Assembly: GCA_963931605.1 (NCBI GenBank)
Contig: OZ007031.1
Location: 1,364,001-1,428,000, forward strand
Origin: CALUOB01 sp944322305
GTDB taxonomy: Bacteria; Actinomycetota; Coriobacteriia; Coriobacteriales; Coriobacteriaceae
Direction: 5' to 3'
DNA length: 64,000 nucleotides
Made by a program: the position numbers and the translations under genes. Each line of letters begins with the position of its first letter. Within the stretch, counting starts at the first letter, position 1. The notes beneath the pieces were generated by a model that worked only from the letters and a program-made list of their open reading frames with translations, was not told where the DNA came from and ran no database searches. Positions 7,782 to 15,971 of this stretch are shown in pieces.

Positions 7782-8687
7782 ATGGCCGCTTTTGCTCGCC
7801 CCGCGCGACGCGTCCTGGTCATCGAGGACGACGCCTCGCTTAACGAAATCGTCTGCACCTTCCTTGAGCAGGAAGGTTTCGCCTGCACGCCGGCGTTCTC
7901 AGGCACCGAGGCTCGGATGCTGCTAGAGCAGGCCGACAGGGCGAGAGACGCCGCCGAGCGCGACGTGCCTGCCGAGCGCAGCGCCAACGCGGCCGCGACG
8001 CCCCTCCCAGCTTTCGACCTCGTGATAACCGACCTCATGCTGCCGGGCCTTCCCGGCGAAGGGCTCGTGCCGGTGGTGCGCGAGCGCCTGGGCAACGTGC
8101 CGGTGATCGTGACCTCGGCCAAGGGCGCCGTGTCCGACCGCGTGGCGCTGTTGCGCACCGGCGCGGACGACTACCTGGTGAAACCCTTTGACTTGGAAGA
8201 GCTTCTCGCCCGCATAGACGTGCAGCTGCGCCTGCGCGGGGCAGGCGCAGGCCAAGGGCAAGGGCAGGGGCAGGGGGCGCCCTGGCAAGGCCCCGCAGGC
8301 AGCCCCGAGACCACGGTCCCCAACGCCGCCGACGCCGCGGATAGCTCGGACGCGCTTACCTTCGGCGCCTGGCGCCTTAACCCCGCCACGCGCTCGTTTG
8401 CTGTAAACGGCACCGCGCTCAAGCTCACGCGTACCGAGTTCGACCTGGTAGAAGCCTTGATGCGCCAGCCTGAGCGCGTGTTTTCCAAGCGCGACCTGTA
8501 CCGGGCCGCCTGCCACAACGCCGCAGCCCAGGCCAACGCCGTCGCAGGCGCCTACACGTCGTCGGACGAGAAGACTGTGAGCACGCACGTAGGCAACCTG
8601 CGCGCCAAGCTCAAGGCCACCGGCACCGACAGCTACCTCGAAACCGTCTGGGGCATCGGCTTCAAGCTGCGCCGGCCGCAAGCCTAA
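7782..8687 (+). CDS. OmpR-family response regulator
   Basis: 301 residues. Receiver domain: IEDD (15-18), phospho-acceptor Asp84 in VITDLMLPG, VTSAKG, and LVKPFD. A 25-residue Ala-rich insertion (about 51-77) splits the receiver before its third strand. The linker carries a GQ repeat coded by near-identical hexamers (8251-8276). The C-terminal winged helix (LKLTRTEFDLVEALMRQPERVFSKRDLY to TVWGIGFKLRR) also has an insertion before the recognition helix. The likely partner kinase is at 13439-14368, with an ABC transporter between, the usual layout for lantibiotic or antimicrobial-peptide resistance loci. An 11-bp-spaced direct repeat at 9529-9550 is a plausible target. Confidence 0.9.
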   Translation: MAAFARPARRVLVIEDDASLNEIVCTFLEQEGFACTPAFSGTEARMLLEQADRARDAAERDVPAERSANAAATPLPAFDLVITDLMLPGLPGEGLVPVVRERLGNVPVIVTSAKGAVSDRVALLRTGADDYLVKPFDLEELLARIDVQLRLRGAGAGQGQGQGQGAPWQGPAGSPETTVPNAADAADSSDALTFGAWRLNPATRSFAVNGTALKLTRTEFDLVEALMRQPERVFSKRDLYRAACHNAAAQANAVAGAYTSSDEKTVSTHVGNLRAKLKATGTDSYLETVWGIGFKLRRPQA

Positions 8688-8717
8688 CGCGGCCGCGCGT
8701 CGCCGGGCGGCTCCGCC

Positions 8718-9038
8718 CTACTCGCCGTGGACGAGCTTGAGCCCCACCACGCACGCCACGAGGCCGGCGATGAGCAAGAGCTTCACCCAGCTGAACGACT
8801 CCGCGCCGGTAAGCATGCTGTAGCACACGGTGATGGACGCGCCCACGCCAACCCACACGGCGTACGCCGTGCCCAGGGGGATGCTGCGCACGGCGTGGCT
8901 CAGCCCGAACATGCTGAGCGCCAACGCCACTAAGAACACCACGGTGGGAAGCGGCTTGGTGAAGCCCTCGGCGTGATCCAGCGCGGCGGCCCATACGGCC
9001 TCCATGCACCCCGACGCGATCAAGATAATCCAACTCAT
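8718..9038 (-). CDS. SMR-family guanidinium exporter (Gdx/SugE type)
   Basis: 106-residue four-helix small multidrug resistance protein. It has the conserved membrane Glu13 (GCMEAVW) and the Gdx-type GTAYAVWVGVGA segment. Gdx proteins work as antiparallel dimers that export guanidinium in exchange for protons. The substrate is supported by an upstream guanidine-III riboswitch (9055-9094). GAGGAG precedes the ATG at 9038. It is transcribed opposite to, and sits inside, the two-component/ABC locus without an evident link to it. I leave the symbol blank because gdx, sugE and qacE-like names are used for overlapping groups. Confidence 0.92.
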   Translation of the reverse strand: MSWIILIASGCMEAVWAAALDHAEGFTKPLPTVVFLVALALSMFGLSHAVRSIPLGTAYAVWVGVGASITVCYSMLTGAESFSWVKLLLIAGLVACVVGLKLVHGE

Positions 9039-9054
9039 GCGAACTCCTCTCTGT

Positions 9055-9094
9055 CTGCCGTCTTTTCAGGCCTGGTACGGCAGCCCTCGTCAGG
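9055..9094 (-). promoter_or_regulatory. Guanidine-III riboswitch (ykkC-III)
   Basis: On the minus strand the RNA contains CCUGACGAGG, then GCCGUACCAGG, then AAGACGGC, the conserved blocks of ykkC-III RNAs. The helix CUGCCGU/ACGGCAG and the pseudoknot pairing CCUG with CAGG both form, with bases different from the well-known Thermobifida fusca example yet complementary. The element ends about 16 bases before the exporter start codon and abuts its ribosome binding site, so guanidine binding probably controls translation of the SMR gene. Confidence 0.88.
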
Positions 9095-9268
9095 AGTCCG
9101 CAGATAGCGGAACCGTCCCTTATCTTAGCAAACGGCCGCGTGCAGACACGGCGCAATAACCCGCTGGCGAAAGCCGCGCGGCAGGTCGAGAGAAACAGGC
9201 CGAAAGGAACGCGCCCTCGACCAACCCGCGCCCCCGACCAACCCGTGGGGCATCGCGCGTAGGTCTCC

Positions 9269-9449
9269 TGTGCAAAAATTCGAGTTATGAACGATTTGGA
9301 TTGACCTGTGTTTTCTGATGTCCGCGTTGACCCTTATTTTATGCATATGAGAAATAATACGCGCAGGTAATATCGCCTAAATATACATTTTGCGAAAGCC
9401 ACCTCAAAGCGTCCCGTGGAGAATCGTTCATAACTCGAATTTTTGCACA
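9269..9449. repeat. 181-bp element with 28-bp perfect terminal inverted repeats (MITE-like)
   Basis: TGTGCAAAAATTCGAGTTAT begins the left end (9269-9296) and its exact 28-bp complement closes the right end (9422-9449). The 125-bp interior is AT-rich and has no gene. This is the build of a miniature non-autonomous transposable element or a dispersed palindromic repeat. No clear target-site duplication is visible. It lies between the riboswitch and the ABC transporter promoter region, within the 585-bp stretch 9039-9623 without a gene. Confidence 0.75.
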
Positions 9450-9528
9450 CCAACCGCCGTCTCAGCTCCGTCAATCGCCCTATGCCCGATCCCCACCCTG
9501 GCCCAGCCGCGCAGGCCCCGCCCGTTTC

Positions 9529-9550
9529 TTGCAACTTTCTTGTAACTTCG
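9529..9550 (+). promoter_or_regulatory. Direct-repeat operator for an OmpR-type regulator
   Basis: TTGCAACTTTC and TTGTAACTTCG stand head to tail with exact 11-bp spacing, the geometry bound by OmpR-family dimers. A possible -10 (CATACT, 9577-9582) lies downstream, placing the repeat just above the -35 position. The regulator at 7782 and the kinase at 13439 flank the transporter genes that this site would control. Confidence 0.55.
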
Positions 9551-9623
9551 CCGGATGTTTCTGAAAACTCGCCCGGCATACTGTGTGCCAGCAGAGCAGG
9601 CAGCGCAGCGCGAAAGGAGCGCC

Positions 9624-10607
9624 ATGTACGCCATCGAAACAGCCGGCCTGGCCAAGAGCTTCCGCGGCCACCGCGTCATCCGCGACCTCAACCTCCATGT
9701 GTCCCGAGGCGACATCTACGGCTTCGTGGGCAAAAACGGCTCGGGCAAGTCCACCACCATGAAGCTCATCTGCGGACTCATGCCCGCCACCGCCGGCGAG
9801 GTCCGCGTCATGGGCCAGCCGCTCGCCCCCTGCGAGCCCAGCCCGCTGGTGGGCTCGCTCATCGAGCAGCCCGGCATCTACCCCAACCTCAGCGCCTTCG
9901 ACAACCTCATGGTCAAAGGCCTGGCGCTCGGTCTTGTGAACCCGCGTCGCAGCGCCGCCGAGCTGCTCGGCACCGTGGGCCTTTCCGCGCACGCACCCGG
10001 CGCCTCCCGCGCTCGCGAAAAGGCCAAGCGCTTCTCCATGGGCATGAAGCAACGCCTGGGCCTGGCGCTGGCGCTTATCGGCAACCCCGACATCCTGCTG
10101 CTCGACGAGCCGCTGAACGGCCTCGACCCCGAAGGCGCCCGCGCCCTGCGCGAGCTTATCGTCCGCCTCAACCGCGAGCGCGGCGTCACCGTGCTTGTCA
10201 GCTCGCACATCTTGGACCAGCTCGAGCGCATCTGCACCCGCTACGGCATCATCGCAGGCGGCCACATGGCGCGCGAGCTCACCTCCGATGAGCTGGACGC
10301 CGCTTGCGCCAGCTACCTCGAGCTCGCCTGCAGCGAGCCGGCCCGTGCGCTGGCGCTTGTAACCGAGCGCTTCCCCGCGCTTTCGCTCTCCGTGCTGCCC
10401 GGCGACGTTATCCGCATCGACGGCCCCGCCGACCAAGCCGCCTTAGGCGAGCTGCTCATGAGCGAGGGCATCGCCGTGACCGACCTGCACCGCGCAGAGC
10501 GCGACGCCGAGGGCTTTTTCGTAGACCTGATGGGCGGAGGAGAAGAAGAGCATCCCGCTACGGGCGCCGAACTGCCCAGCGATCCCCGCCATTTCCCGCG
10601 CCGCTAA
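9624..10607 (+). CDS. ABC transporter ATP-binding protein (LanF/BcrA-like)
   Basis: 327 residues from an ATG at 9624 after AAAGGAG. Walker A GKNGSGKSTT (about 35-44), signature SMGMKQRLGLALAL, Walker B ILLLDEPLNGLDPEG and the H-loop SSH are all present. The C-terminal third is the extension seen in lantibiotic-immunity and bacitracin-export ATPases. Three permease genes follow directly, so the complex is probably an immunity or resistance exporter at the cell membrane. Regulation by the flanking two-component system is likely. Confidence 0.92.
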   Translation: MYAIETAGLAKSFRGHRVIRDLNLHVSRGDIYGFVGKNGSGKSTTMKLICGLMPATAGEVRVMGQPLAPCEPSPLVGSLIEQPGIYPNLSAFDNLMVKGLALGLVNPRRSAAELLGTVGLSAHAPGASRAREKAKRFSMGMKQRLGLALALIGNPDILLLDEPLNGLDPEGARALRELIVRLNRERGVTVLVSSHILDQLERICTRYGIIAGGHMARELTSDELDAACASYLELACSEPARALALVTERFPALSLSVLPGDVIRIDGPADQAALGELLMSEGIAVTDLHRAERDAEGFFVDLMGGGEEEHPATGAELPSDPRHFPRR

Positions 10608-10704
10608 GCTCGCGCGCCGGGCTGCGGCCCTGCGAAGGGGCACGCCGGCGGTCGCCACCCGCAGAGCCATTCGCCCGTCGCGACGTTTGCTGAAGGAGGA
10701 TACG

Positions 10705-11496
10705 ATGTTGAACTACCTGCGCGCTGACCTGTACCGTCTCCGCGCTTCGGGCGTGCTGCTCGGCATCGCGCTGTACCCGCTGGCCATCATGGGCCTGCTT
10801 GTGGCCGTGAACCTGCTGGCAGGCGCGGCCCGCAACGAATGGTCGATGTCGTCGCTTGTGGATATGACGGCCAACATGGGCTTCGGCGCAGGCATGCTGC
10901 CGCTTGCGAGCGGCTTCGCCGCAACGTACCTCGTCGCGTCGGACTGGAAAACGCGCGGGCTCAAGAGCCTGCTCGCCACACCGCACGCGCGCAGAAGCTA
11001 CGTACTGTCGAAAATCGCGCAGTGTGCCCTCTTCGCAGTCGTCAACCCGATCATCATGCTCGCAACCTTCGCGGTGGTACCGGAGCTGGCGGGCATTCCC
11101 TACGAAACCGTCCCCGACCTCGCGTCCGCGCTGCAATGGCTGGGCGAGGCGTCGGTCGCGTGCTTTGGGTACGCTGCGCTGAGCACGCTTCTGAGCCTGC
11201 TCGCGGGCAACGAAACCGTGGCGTATCTGCTGCTCACGCTCACGGGCCTGGGAACCCTGGAAAACATAGGCCAAGCCGTCCTTGCGCTTGCCGTAACGGC
11301 GGTTCCGGCATGTACCGACATCGCCAACGCGATGCTCTCCGGAATGCTCCTCCCCCAGGCGCGCGCGGTCGGCATGGGCCTCGAGGCGCTCGGTCTTTCC
11401 GCTGCGGCAACGCTGCGCATCACGCTCGTACCGCTCGCCTGGGCCGCCGCAAGCACCGTGCTGGCGCTGGCCGCCTTCAAACGCAGGACGCTGTAA
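10705..11496 (+). CDS. ABC transporter permease 1 (lantibiotic-immunity type)
   Basis: 263 residues from ATG 10705 (GAAGGAGGA upstream). Starts MLNYLRADLYRL, the usual opening of LanE/LanG and ABC-2-type permeases, followed by about six membrane segments (for example VLLGIALYPLAIMGLLVAVNLLAG). It shares this N-terminus and plan with the next two genes, showing they arose by duplication. It should form the membrane channel together with permeases 2 and 3 and the ATPase at 9624. Confidence 0.82.
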   Translation: MLNYLRADLYRLRASGVLLGIALYPLAIMGLLVAVNLLAGAARNEWSMSSLVDMTANMGFGAGMLPLASGFAATYLVASDWKTRGLKSLLATPHARRSYVLSKIAQCALFAVVNPIIMLATFAVVPELAGIPYETVPDLASALQWLGEASVACFGYAALSTLLSLLAGNETVAYLLLTLTGLGTLENIGQAVLALAVTAVPACTDIANAMLSGMLLPQARAVGMGLEALGLSAAATLRITLVPLAWAAASTVLALAAFKRRTL

Positions 11497-11575
11497 GGGC
11501 CGCCCTACCGCAGCGACCTCCCTCGCAGCACGTCGAGCCCCGCTCGGCACCCGGATATCTGTTAAGGAGAACACG

Positions 11576-12385
11576 ATGCTCAATTACCTGCGCGCCGATC
11601 TGTACCGCTCGTGGAAAAGCGGCACGCTCATCGGCATGGTCGGAGCCCTTTTCGGCGTACTGATCCTAGTCGTCGGCATGGACGCCGCCGCGTACGCCGG
11701 CCTGCTGCCGGGAAACGCCGCCGTGGGCGGCACCGTCAACGGGTCGTTTGCGAGCCTGGCTGCCAGCTCGCTCTTCAACGCCAACTACCTGCCGCTGCTG
11801 TCTGCTTGGTGTACCGTCTACCTCGTGGCCAGCGATTACAAGAACGGCTCGCACAAAACCATGCTGGCAATCCCCCGCGCGCGCACCGCCTACGTGGGAT
11901 CGAAGGTGGCGTTCGCTGCCCTTGTCAGCGCCGTGCTCTGCGCGCTCGCCTTGGCGCTGGCCGCCGTGCTGCCGCCGCTCTTTGGCTTGCGATACGCTTC
12001 CGTGCCCAGCGTGGGGGAAACGCTTGGGTGGTGGGGATGCGCCACGCTCGTGTGTCTCGGGTACGGCGCCGCCTGCACGCTGCTTGCCCTGCTGACGCGA
12101 AACGAAACCCTGGGCTGGTGTCTTGCGCTGTTCATGGGCCTGGGGCTCGTGGACATAACCGTCATCCGGTTGGTTGGCCTTGCGGCGCTGTTCGTCTCTG
12201 AGCTCGCCCCGCTGGCACGCGCGGTGACCGACGGGATGCTCGTCACTTGGAGCAGCACCGTATCCACCGGTACCGGCTTCCTTGCCAACGCGGGCGCCGT
12301 GGCGCACGTTGCGCTCGTGCCGCTCGCCTGGACTGTTGGCGCGGGCCTGCTCGCCCGCCTGTCGTTCCGCCGCAAGGCGCTGTAA
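11576..12385 (+). CDS. ABC transporter permease 2 (lantibiotic-immunity type)
   Basis: 269 residues, ATG at 11576 after AAGGAG. Opens MLNYLRADLYRSWKSGTLIG, nearly the same first ten residues as permease 1, and has about six membrane helices. SDYKNGSHKTMLAIPRAR matches the cytoplasmic loop of ABC-2 permeases. Part of the same operon as the ATPase at 9624 and permeases 1 and 3. Confidence 0.82.
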   Translation: MLNYLRADLYRSWKSGTLIGMVGALFGVLILVVGMDAAAYAGLLPGNAAVGGTVNGSFASLAASSLFNANYLPLLSAWCTVYLVASDYKNGSHKTMLAIPRARTAYVGSKVAFAALVSAVLCALALALAAVLPPLFGLRYASVPSVGETLGWWGCATLVCLGYGAACTLLALLTRNETLGWCLALFMGLGLVDITVIRLVGLAALFVSELAPLARAVTDGMLVTWSSTVSTGTGFLANAGAVAHVALVPLAWTVGAGLLARLSFRRKAL

Positions 12386-12458
12386 GGCGCAAGGCGTCAC
12401 CGCCGCCGCGCTGCGCGGACGTCGCCCCGCCGTTTCCCGACCGTTTGAGGAGGACGCT

Positions 12459-13250
12459 ATGTTTCTCGCCTATCTACGCGCCGAGCTGTACCGCCTTGTG
12501 CGCCGCAAGGTGTTTTGGATCGCCGTGCTGTTTGCCTTCGGAACCGCCTTGGCCGTGGTGGCTCCCGCCGCCTCTGCGGCCCTCTTCCCCGGGACAAGCG
12601 AGGCGGTGCCCGCCGTTGACCTTACGCCTGCAACCGTTGGGGCCTATGCGATCCTGCCGTTTCTGGTAACCGTCTGCTCGGTGAGCCTCGCCAACGAGGA
12701 GCAGCGAGGGCAGGCGCTCAAGAGCATCGCCTGCCGACCGGGCTGGCAGCGAAGCTACGTGTTGGCCCATGCAGCCGTGTTGGGCATGGTCGCCGGCGCG
12801 CTCGGCGCTCTGCAGCTCGCCGCAACCGCGGTTGCCTGCGCCGCGTTCGGCGTTGCGCTGACGCCGGTCGCACCCTCGGCAATCGGCGTCTGCTTCGTTG
12901 GCGTCGCCCTCTTCGCGGCCGGCTACGCCGCGCTTCCCTTTGCCGTTTCTGTCGGCGCAGGCCTCGAGGGCCTTGCCATGGCGTTCGGCGTTGCGTGGTC
13001 GCTCGGGCTTCTCGACGCCTCGTGGCGCGGGTTTATGGGCCTTGTCGCGCAGTTCGTGCCGGTGGCGGCGCCCGTCGCCAACGCCGTGGCGTCGTGCCTG
13101 CTGGTCTCCATAGCCGGGCTTCTGAAATACCCCGCCGAGCTGCTCGGCAACCCCGCGGCCTTGGCGCAGGCGCTGCTCGTGCCGCTTGGCTGGCTGGCGG
13201 CGTCGCTGGCGCTCACGTTGTTCTGCCTGCGCAGACGCCCTGTGGCGTAA
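12459..13250 (+). CDS. ABC transporter permease 3
   Basis: 263 residues from ATG 12459, preceded by TTTGAGGAGGA. Starts MFLAYLRAELYRLVRRKVFW and has about six hydrophobic segments. It is the most divergent of the three permeases. An open frame continues upstream to 12282, but it overlaps permease 2 and has no ribosome binding site, so the shorter start is preferred. It lies directly before the sensor kinase gene. Confidence 0.8.
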   Translation: MFLAYLRAELYRLVRRKVFWIAVLFAFGTALAVVAPAASAALFPGTSEAVPAVDLTPATVGAYAILPFLVTVCSVSLANEEQRGQALKSIACRPGWQRSYVLAHAAVLGMVAGALGALQLAATAVACAAFGVALTPVAPSAIGVCFVGVALFAAGYAALPFAVSVGAGLEGLAMAFGVAWSLGLLDASWRGFMGLVAQFVPVAAPVANAVASCLLVSIAGLLKYPAELLGNPAALAQALLVPLGWLAASLALTLFCLRRRPVA

Positions 13251-13438
13251 CGCTCGCCAGCCTTGCGGCGAAGCCGGGCCGGCAACGTCGCAAGCGCCTC
13301 CGGCACCGCAAGGACAACTCGCGCGCCACGCTCGCCGCGTCTTGACCGATAATGGGGCCACCCAACCTGACCGGCCGCGCAAACCCCGCGCCGAACCCTT
13401 GGCCGCCCCCCTGCACGCCCCCTGCAAAGGAGAAGCCC

Positions 13439-14368
13439 ATGAGCGTCTCGACCGGCTTGCTCATATTGCTCGTTGCCGCCACGGCGGTTGCCGGCATCTC
13501 GCTCGCCGCGCTTATCCGCCACGACCGCGAGCTTGCGCGCATCGCCGCCGAGCTTAACGGGCGCGACCCTGCCAGCAACGCGCGCCTCACGCTGCAGATG
13601 CGCAGCCCCGGGCTTGTCGCCCTGGCGAGCAGCGTCAACGCCGAGCTCGAGGGCGAGCGCGAGCGCCACACCGCCGACGCGCGGGCCCAGGCCGCCTTCC
13701 AGGAAGACCTGGCCTCGCTTTCGCACGACATCCGCACGCCCCTCGCCGGTGCCCAAGGCTACCTGCAGCTTGCCGAGCGCGCCGCCGACACCGCCGAGCG
13801 CGGCCGCTACACCGCGCAGGCCGTTGAGCGGCTGGACGCCATGCGTTCGCTGGTAGACGGGCTGTTTGACTACGCCAAGGCCAGCGACCCCTCGCTCAAG
13901 CTTGAGCGCGAGCCGGTGGCGCTCGCCCCCGCCCTCGCCGACGTGCTGCTGAGCTTTTACCCCGCGTTTGCCGAGCGCGGCTGGGAGCCCCGGCTCTCCT
14001 TTGCCGACGAGGACGTGCGGGTGCTCGCCGATCCCGAGGCCCTTGCGCGCGTGCTCACCAACCTCGTGAGCAACGCGCTGCGCTACGGCGCTGGCGCTCC
14101 GCGCATCACCCAGGGCCTCCGCGCCAAAGGCGACGGCGCACGCCCGCAAGTGACCTTGCGGTTCTCCAACCCCGTAGCCGAGCCGAACGCCATCGACGCC
14201 GCACGGCTCTTCGACCGCTTCTACAAGGCCGAGGCCGCCCGCACCGGCCAGGGCAACGGGCTGGGGCTCGCCATCGTGGCCAAGCTCGCAAACGCCATGG
14301 ACGGCACGGCCGAGGCCCGCGTGGACGGTGCCGACCTCGTGATCGAGCTCGCCCTCCCTGTCGCCTGA
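13439..14368 (+). CDS. Sensor histidine kinase
   Basis: 309 residues, ATG 13439 after AAAGGAG. One N-terminal membrane helix (about 5-26) and no sizeable outside domain, as in intramembrane-sensing kinases of peptide-resistance systems. The H-box is SLSHDIRTPLAGAQGYLQLAE with His96 as the phosphorylated residue; the N-box is NLVSNALRYG and the G-box GNGLGLAIVAKLANAM. The regulator partner is at 7782 and the presumed output is the ABC transporter immediately upstream. Confidence 0.9.
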   Translation: MSVSTGLLILLVAATAVAGISLAALIRHDRELARIAAELNGRDPASNARLTLQMRSPGLVALASSVNAELEGERERHTADARAQAAFQEDLASLSHDIRTPLAGAQGYLQLAERAADTAERGRYTAQAVERLDAMRSLVDGLFDYAKASDPSLKLEREPVALAPALADVLLSFYPAFAERGWEPRLSFADEDVRVLADPEALARVLTNLVSNALRYGAGAPRITQGLRAKGDGARPQVTLRFSNPVAEPNAIDAARLFDRFYKAEAARTGQGNGLGLAIVAKLANAMDGTAEARVDGADLVIELALPVA

Positions 14369-14429
14369 AGCCGCCGTTGACGTACCGTGGATCCGGGCAC
14401 GGATGGAAAACCCCGCGCGAGGCACAACA

Positions 14430-14460
14430 GGGTTGGTTGGAACACGTCCCCAACCAACCC
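14430..14460 (+). terminator. Hairpin after the kinase gene
   Basis: GGGTTGGTTGG (14430-14440) pairs exactly with CCAACCAACCC (14450-14460). It closes the ABC/kinase operon but lacks a T-run, so its strength is uncertain. Confidence 0.45.
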
Positions 14461-14470
14461 GTGGCAGACA

Positions 14471-14518
14471 CAAAAACGCGGCGGGCGCAGGCGCTTCTCG
14501 CCCACCGCCCGCCGCGTT
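14471..14518 (-). terminator. Rho-independent terminator of ilvE
   Basis: AACGCGGCGGGCG at 14475-14487 pairs with 14506-14518. Read on the minus strand the 13-bp GC-rich stem is followed by a T-run (A-run 14472-14476 on the plus strand), the standard intrinsic terminator, 33 bases past the ilvE stop. Confidence 0.8.
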
Positions 14519-14550
14519 GCAGCGCGTACCGCCTATGCGCGTACCAACCG

Positions 14551-15594
14551 CTACGCGATCTCGACGATCCAGCCGTCGGGACCTGCGATCTCGCCGGACT
14601 GGATGCCGGTCAGGGTCTCGCGCAGCTTCTTCATGACGGGGCCGACCTCGTCCATGCCGCTGGCAAAGACGATCTCCTCGTCGCCGTTGACGACCTTGCC
14701 CACCGGGCTGATGACCGCGGCGGTGCCGCACATGCCGCACTCGGTGAAGGCGCCCGCGGCAACCTCCTCGAACATGACCGGGCGCTCGACAACCTTCATG
14801 CCGAGCATGTCTTGCGCCACCTGCACCAAGCTCCGGCGCGTGATGGAAGGCAGGATGGAGTTCGTGGCACTCTGCGGCACCACGAGCGTGCCGTCCTTGT
14901 CCACGAAGAGGAAGTTGGCGCCGCCGGACTCCTCCACATAGGTGTGGGTCTGCGGGTCGAGGTACATGTTGTCGGCGAAGCCCTGCTCGTGCGCCTGGAC
15001 GCTCGGGTAGAGGCTCATGGCGTAGTTGAGGCCGGCCTTGATGGCGCCGGTGCCGTGCGGGGCGGCGCGATCGTACTCGGGCACCTTCACGGCCACGGGC
15101 TTGACGCCGCCGGAGTAGTAGGGGCCCACGGGCGTCACGAGGATGCGGAACTGGTACTCGTCAGCCGGGGCGACGCCGATGACCTCGCCGGTTGCCACCA
15201 TGAAGGGGCGCACGTAGAGCGTGGCGCCCGAGCCGAACGGCGGCACCCAGGCCTCGTTGGCCTTGACGACCATCTTGACGGCCTCGATGAACTTGTCCTC
15301 CGGGAAGGGCGGCATCACGATCCGGCGCGCGGAGTCGGCCATGCGCGCGGCGTTGAGGTCGGGGCGGAAGCATACGATGCGGCCGTCCTCGGTGGTGTAG
15401 GCCTTGAGGCCCTCGAAGACCTCCTGGCAGTAATGGAAAATGCCCGCGCACTCGGAGAGCGTGAGGGTGTGGTCCGTGGTGAGGCCACCCTCCTCCCACG
15501 CGCCGTTCTTGTAGTTGCAGACGTAGCTATAGTCCGTGGGCTGGTAGGCGAACCCGAGGCCGCCCCAGTCGATGTCCTTCTTCTCGACCGCCAT
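14551..15594 (-). CDS. ilvE: Branched-chain amino acid aminotransferase
   Basis: PLP enzyme of 347 residues that transfers the amino group between glutamate and the keto acids of valine, leucine and isoleucine. The Schiff-base lysine is in GTGAIKAGLNYA, and EESGGANFLFV, LPSITRRSL and TECGMCGTAAV fit the class IV fold and cofactor phosphate site. Length matches the longer BCAT type (YxxL-like group 2). GAAGGAGC lies before the ATG at 15594. It stands alone, with its own terminator. Confidence 0.95.
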   Translation of the reverse strand: MAVEKKDIDWGGLGFAYQPTDYSYVCNYKNGAWEEGGLTTDHTLTLSECAGIFHYCQEVFEGLKAYTTEDGRIVCFRPDLNAARMADSARRIVMPPFPEDKFIEAVKMVVKANEAWVPPFGSGATLYVRPFMVATGEVIGVAPADEYQFRILVTPVGPYYSGGVKPVAVKVPEYDRAAPHGTGAIKAGLNYAMSLYPSVQAHEQGFADNMYLDPQTHTYVEESGGANFLFVDKDGTLVVPQSATNSILPSITRRSLVQVAQDMLGMKVVERPVMFEEVAAGAFTECGMCGTAAVISPVGKVVNGDEEIVFASGMDEVGPVMKKLRETLTGIQSGEIAGPDGWIVEIA

Positions 15595-15971
15595 GCTATG
15601 CTCCTTCCGCCGCGCCCCAAGGCCCGGCCGTCCTGTATACGGATTGGAACATCATACACCCCGGCGCGGAGGCGCTGGCAAGCCCCGTTGCAGTGTTACG
15701 CCGGCGTTACAGCTGCGAGCTGCGGGCGAGAAGCACCGCCGGGCGCGGCCGCCAGACCTCCGGCCGGGCGATAAGCGCCCCGAGCGCATTGGCCCAAGGC
15801 TTCGCCTGATGCCGCGCGCCGGCTGGTTTTCTGCGCGGGCACCCGTCCTGCAGCGCAAAAAGCGGGCGGTCCGTAAAGACCGCCCGCTTGCACAGAGTTT
15901 TGCGTATGTGTCACCGCCGCAGGGCTCTTATCGCCCGCCGGACAAGAACGCGCAGACGGATACGACGCCGG
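15595..15971. other. Gap between ilvE and the OPT transporter, with terminator
   Basis: 377 bases without a gene. At 15860-15889 a 12-bp perfect stem (AAGCGGGCGGTC with GACCGCCCGCTT, loop CGTAAA) is preceded by an A-run, so on the minus strand it is an intrinsic terminator for the OPT gene. The rest must hold the ilvE promoter, but I cannot point to a clear -35/-10 pair. Confidence 0.65.

Noticed and set aside
9039..9623. Lanthipeptide precursor gene upstream of the immunity-type ABC transporter
   Set aside because: The gap holds the riboswitch, a MITE-like element and a regulatory repeat; no short frame with a leader-like sequence and Cys/Ser/Thr-rich core was found.
12923..14740. A 605-codon minus-strand frame across the kinase gene
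   Set aside because: Antisense shadow of the kinase and permease genes; composition is Arg/Gly/His-rich and no family is recognisable.
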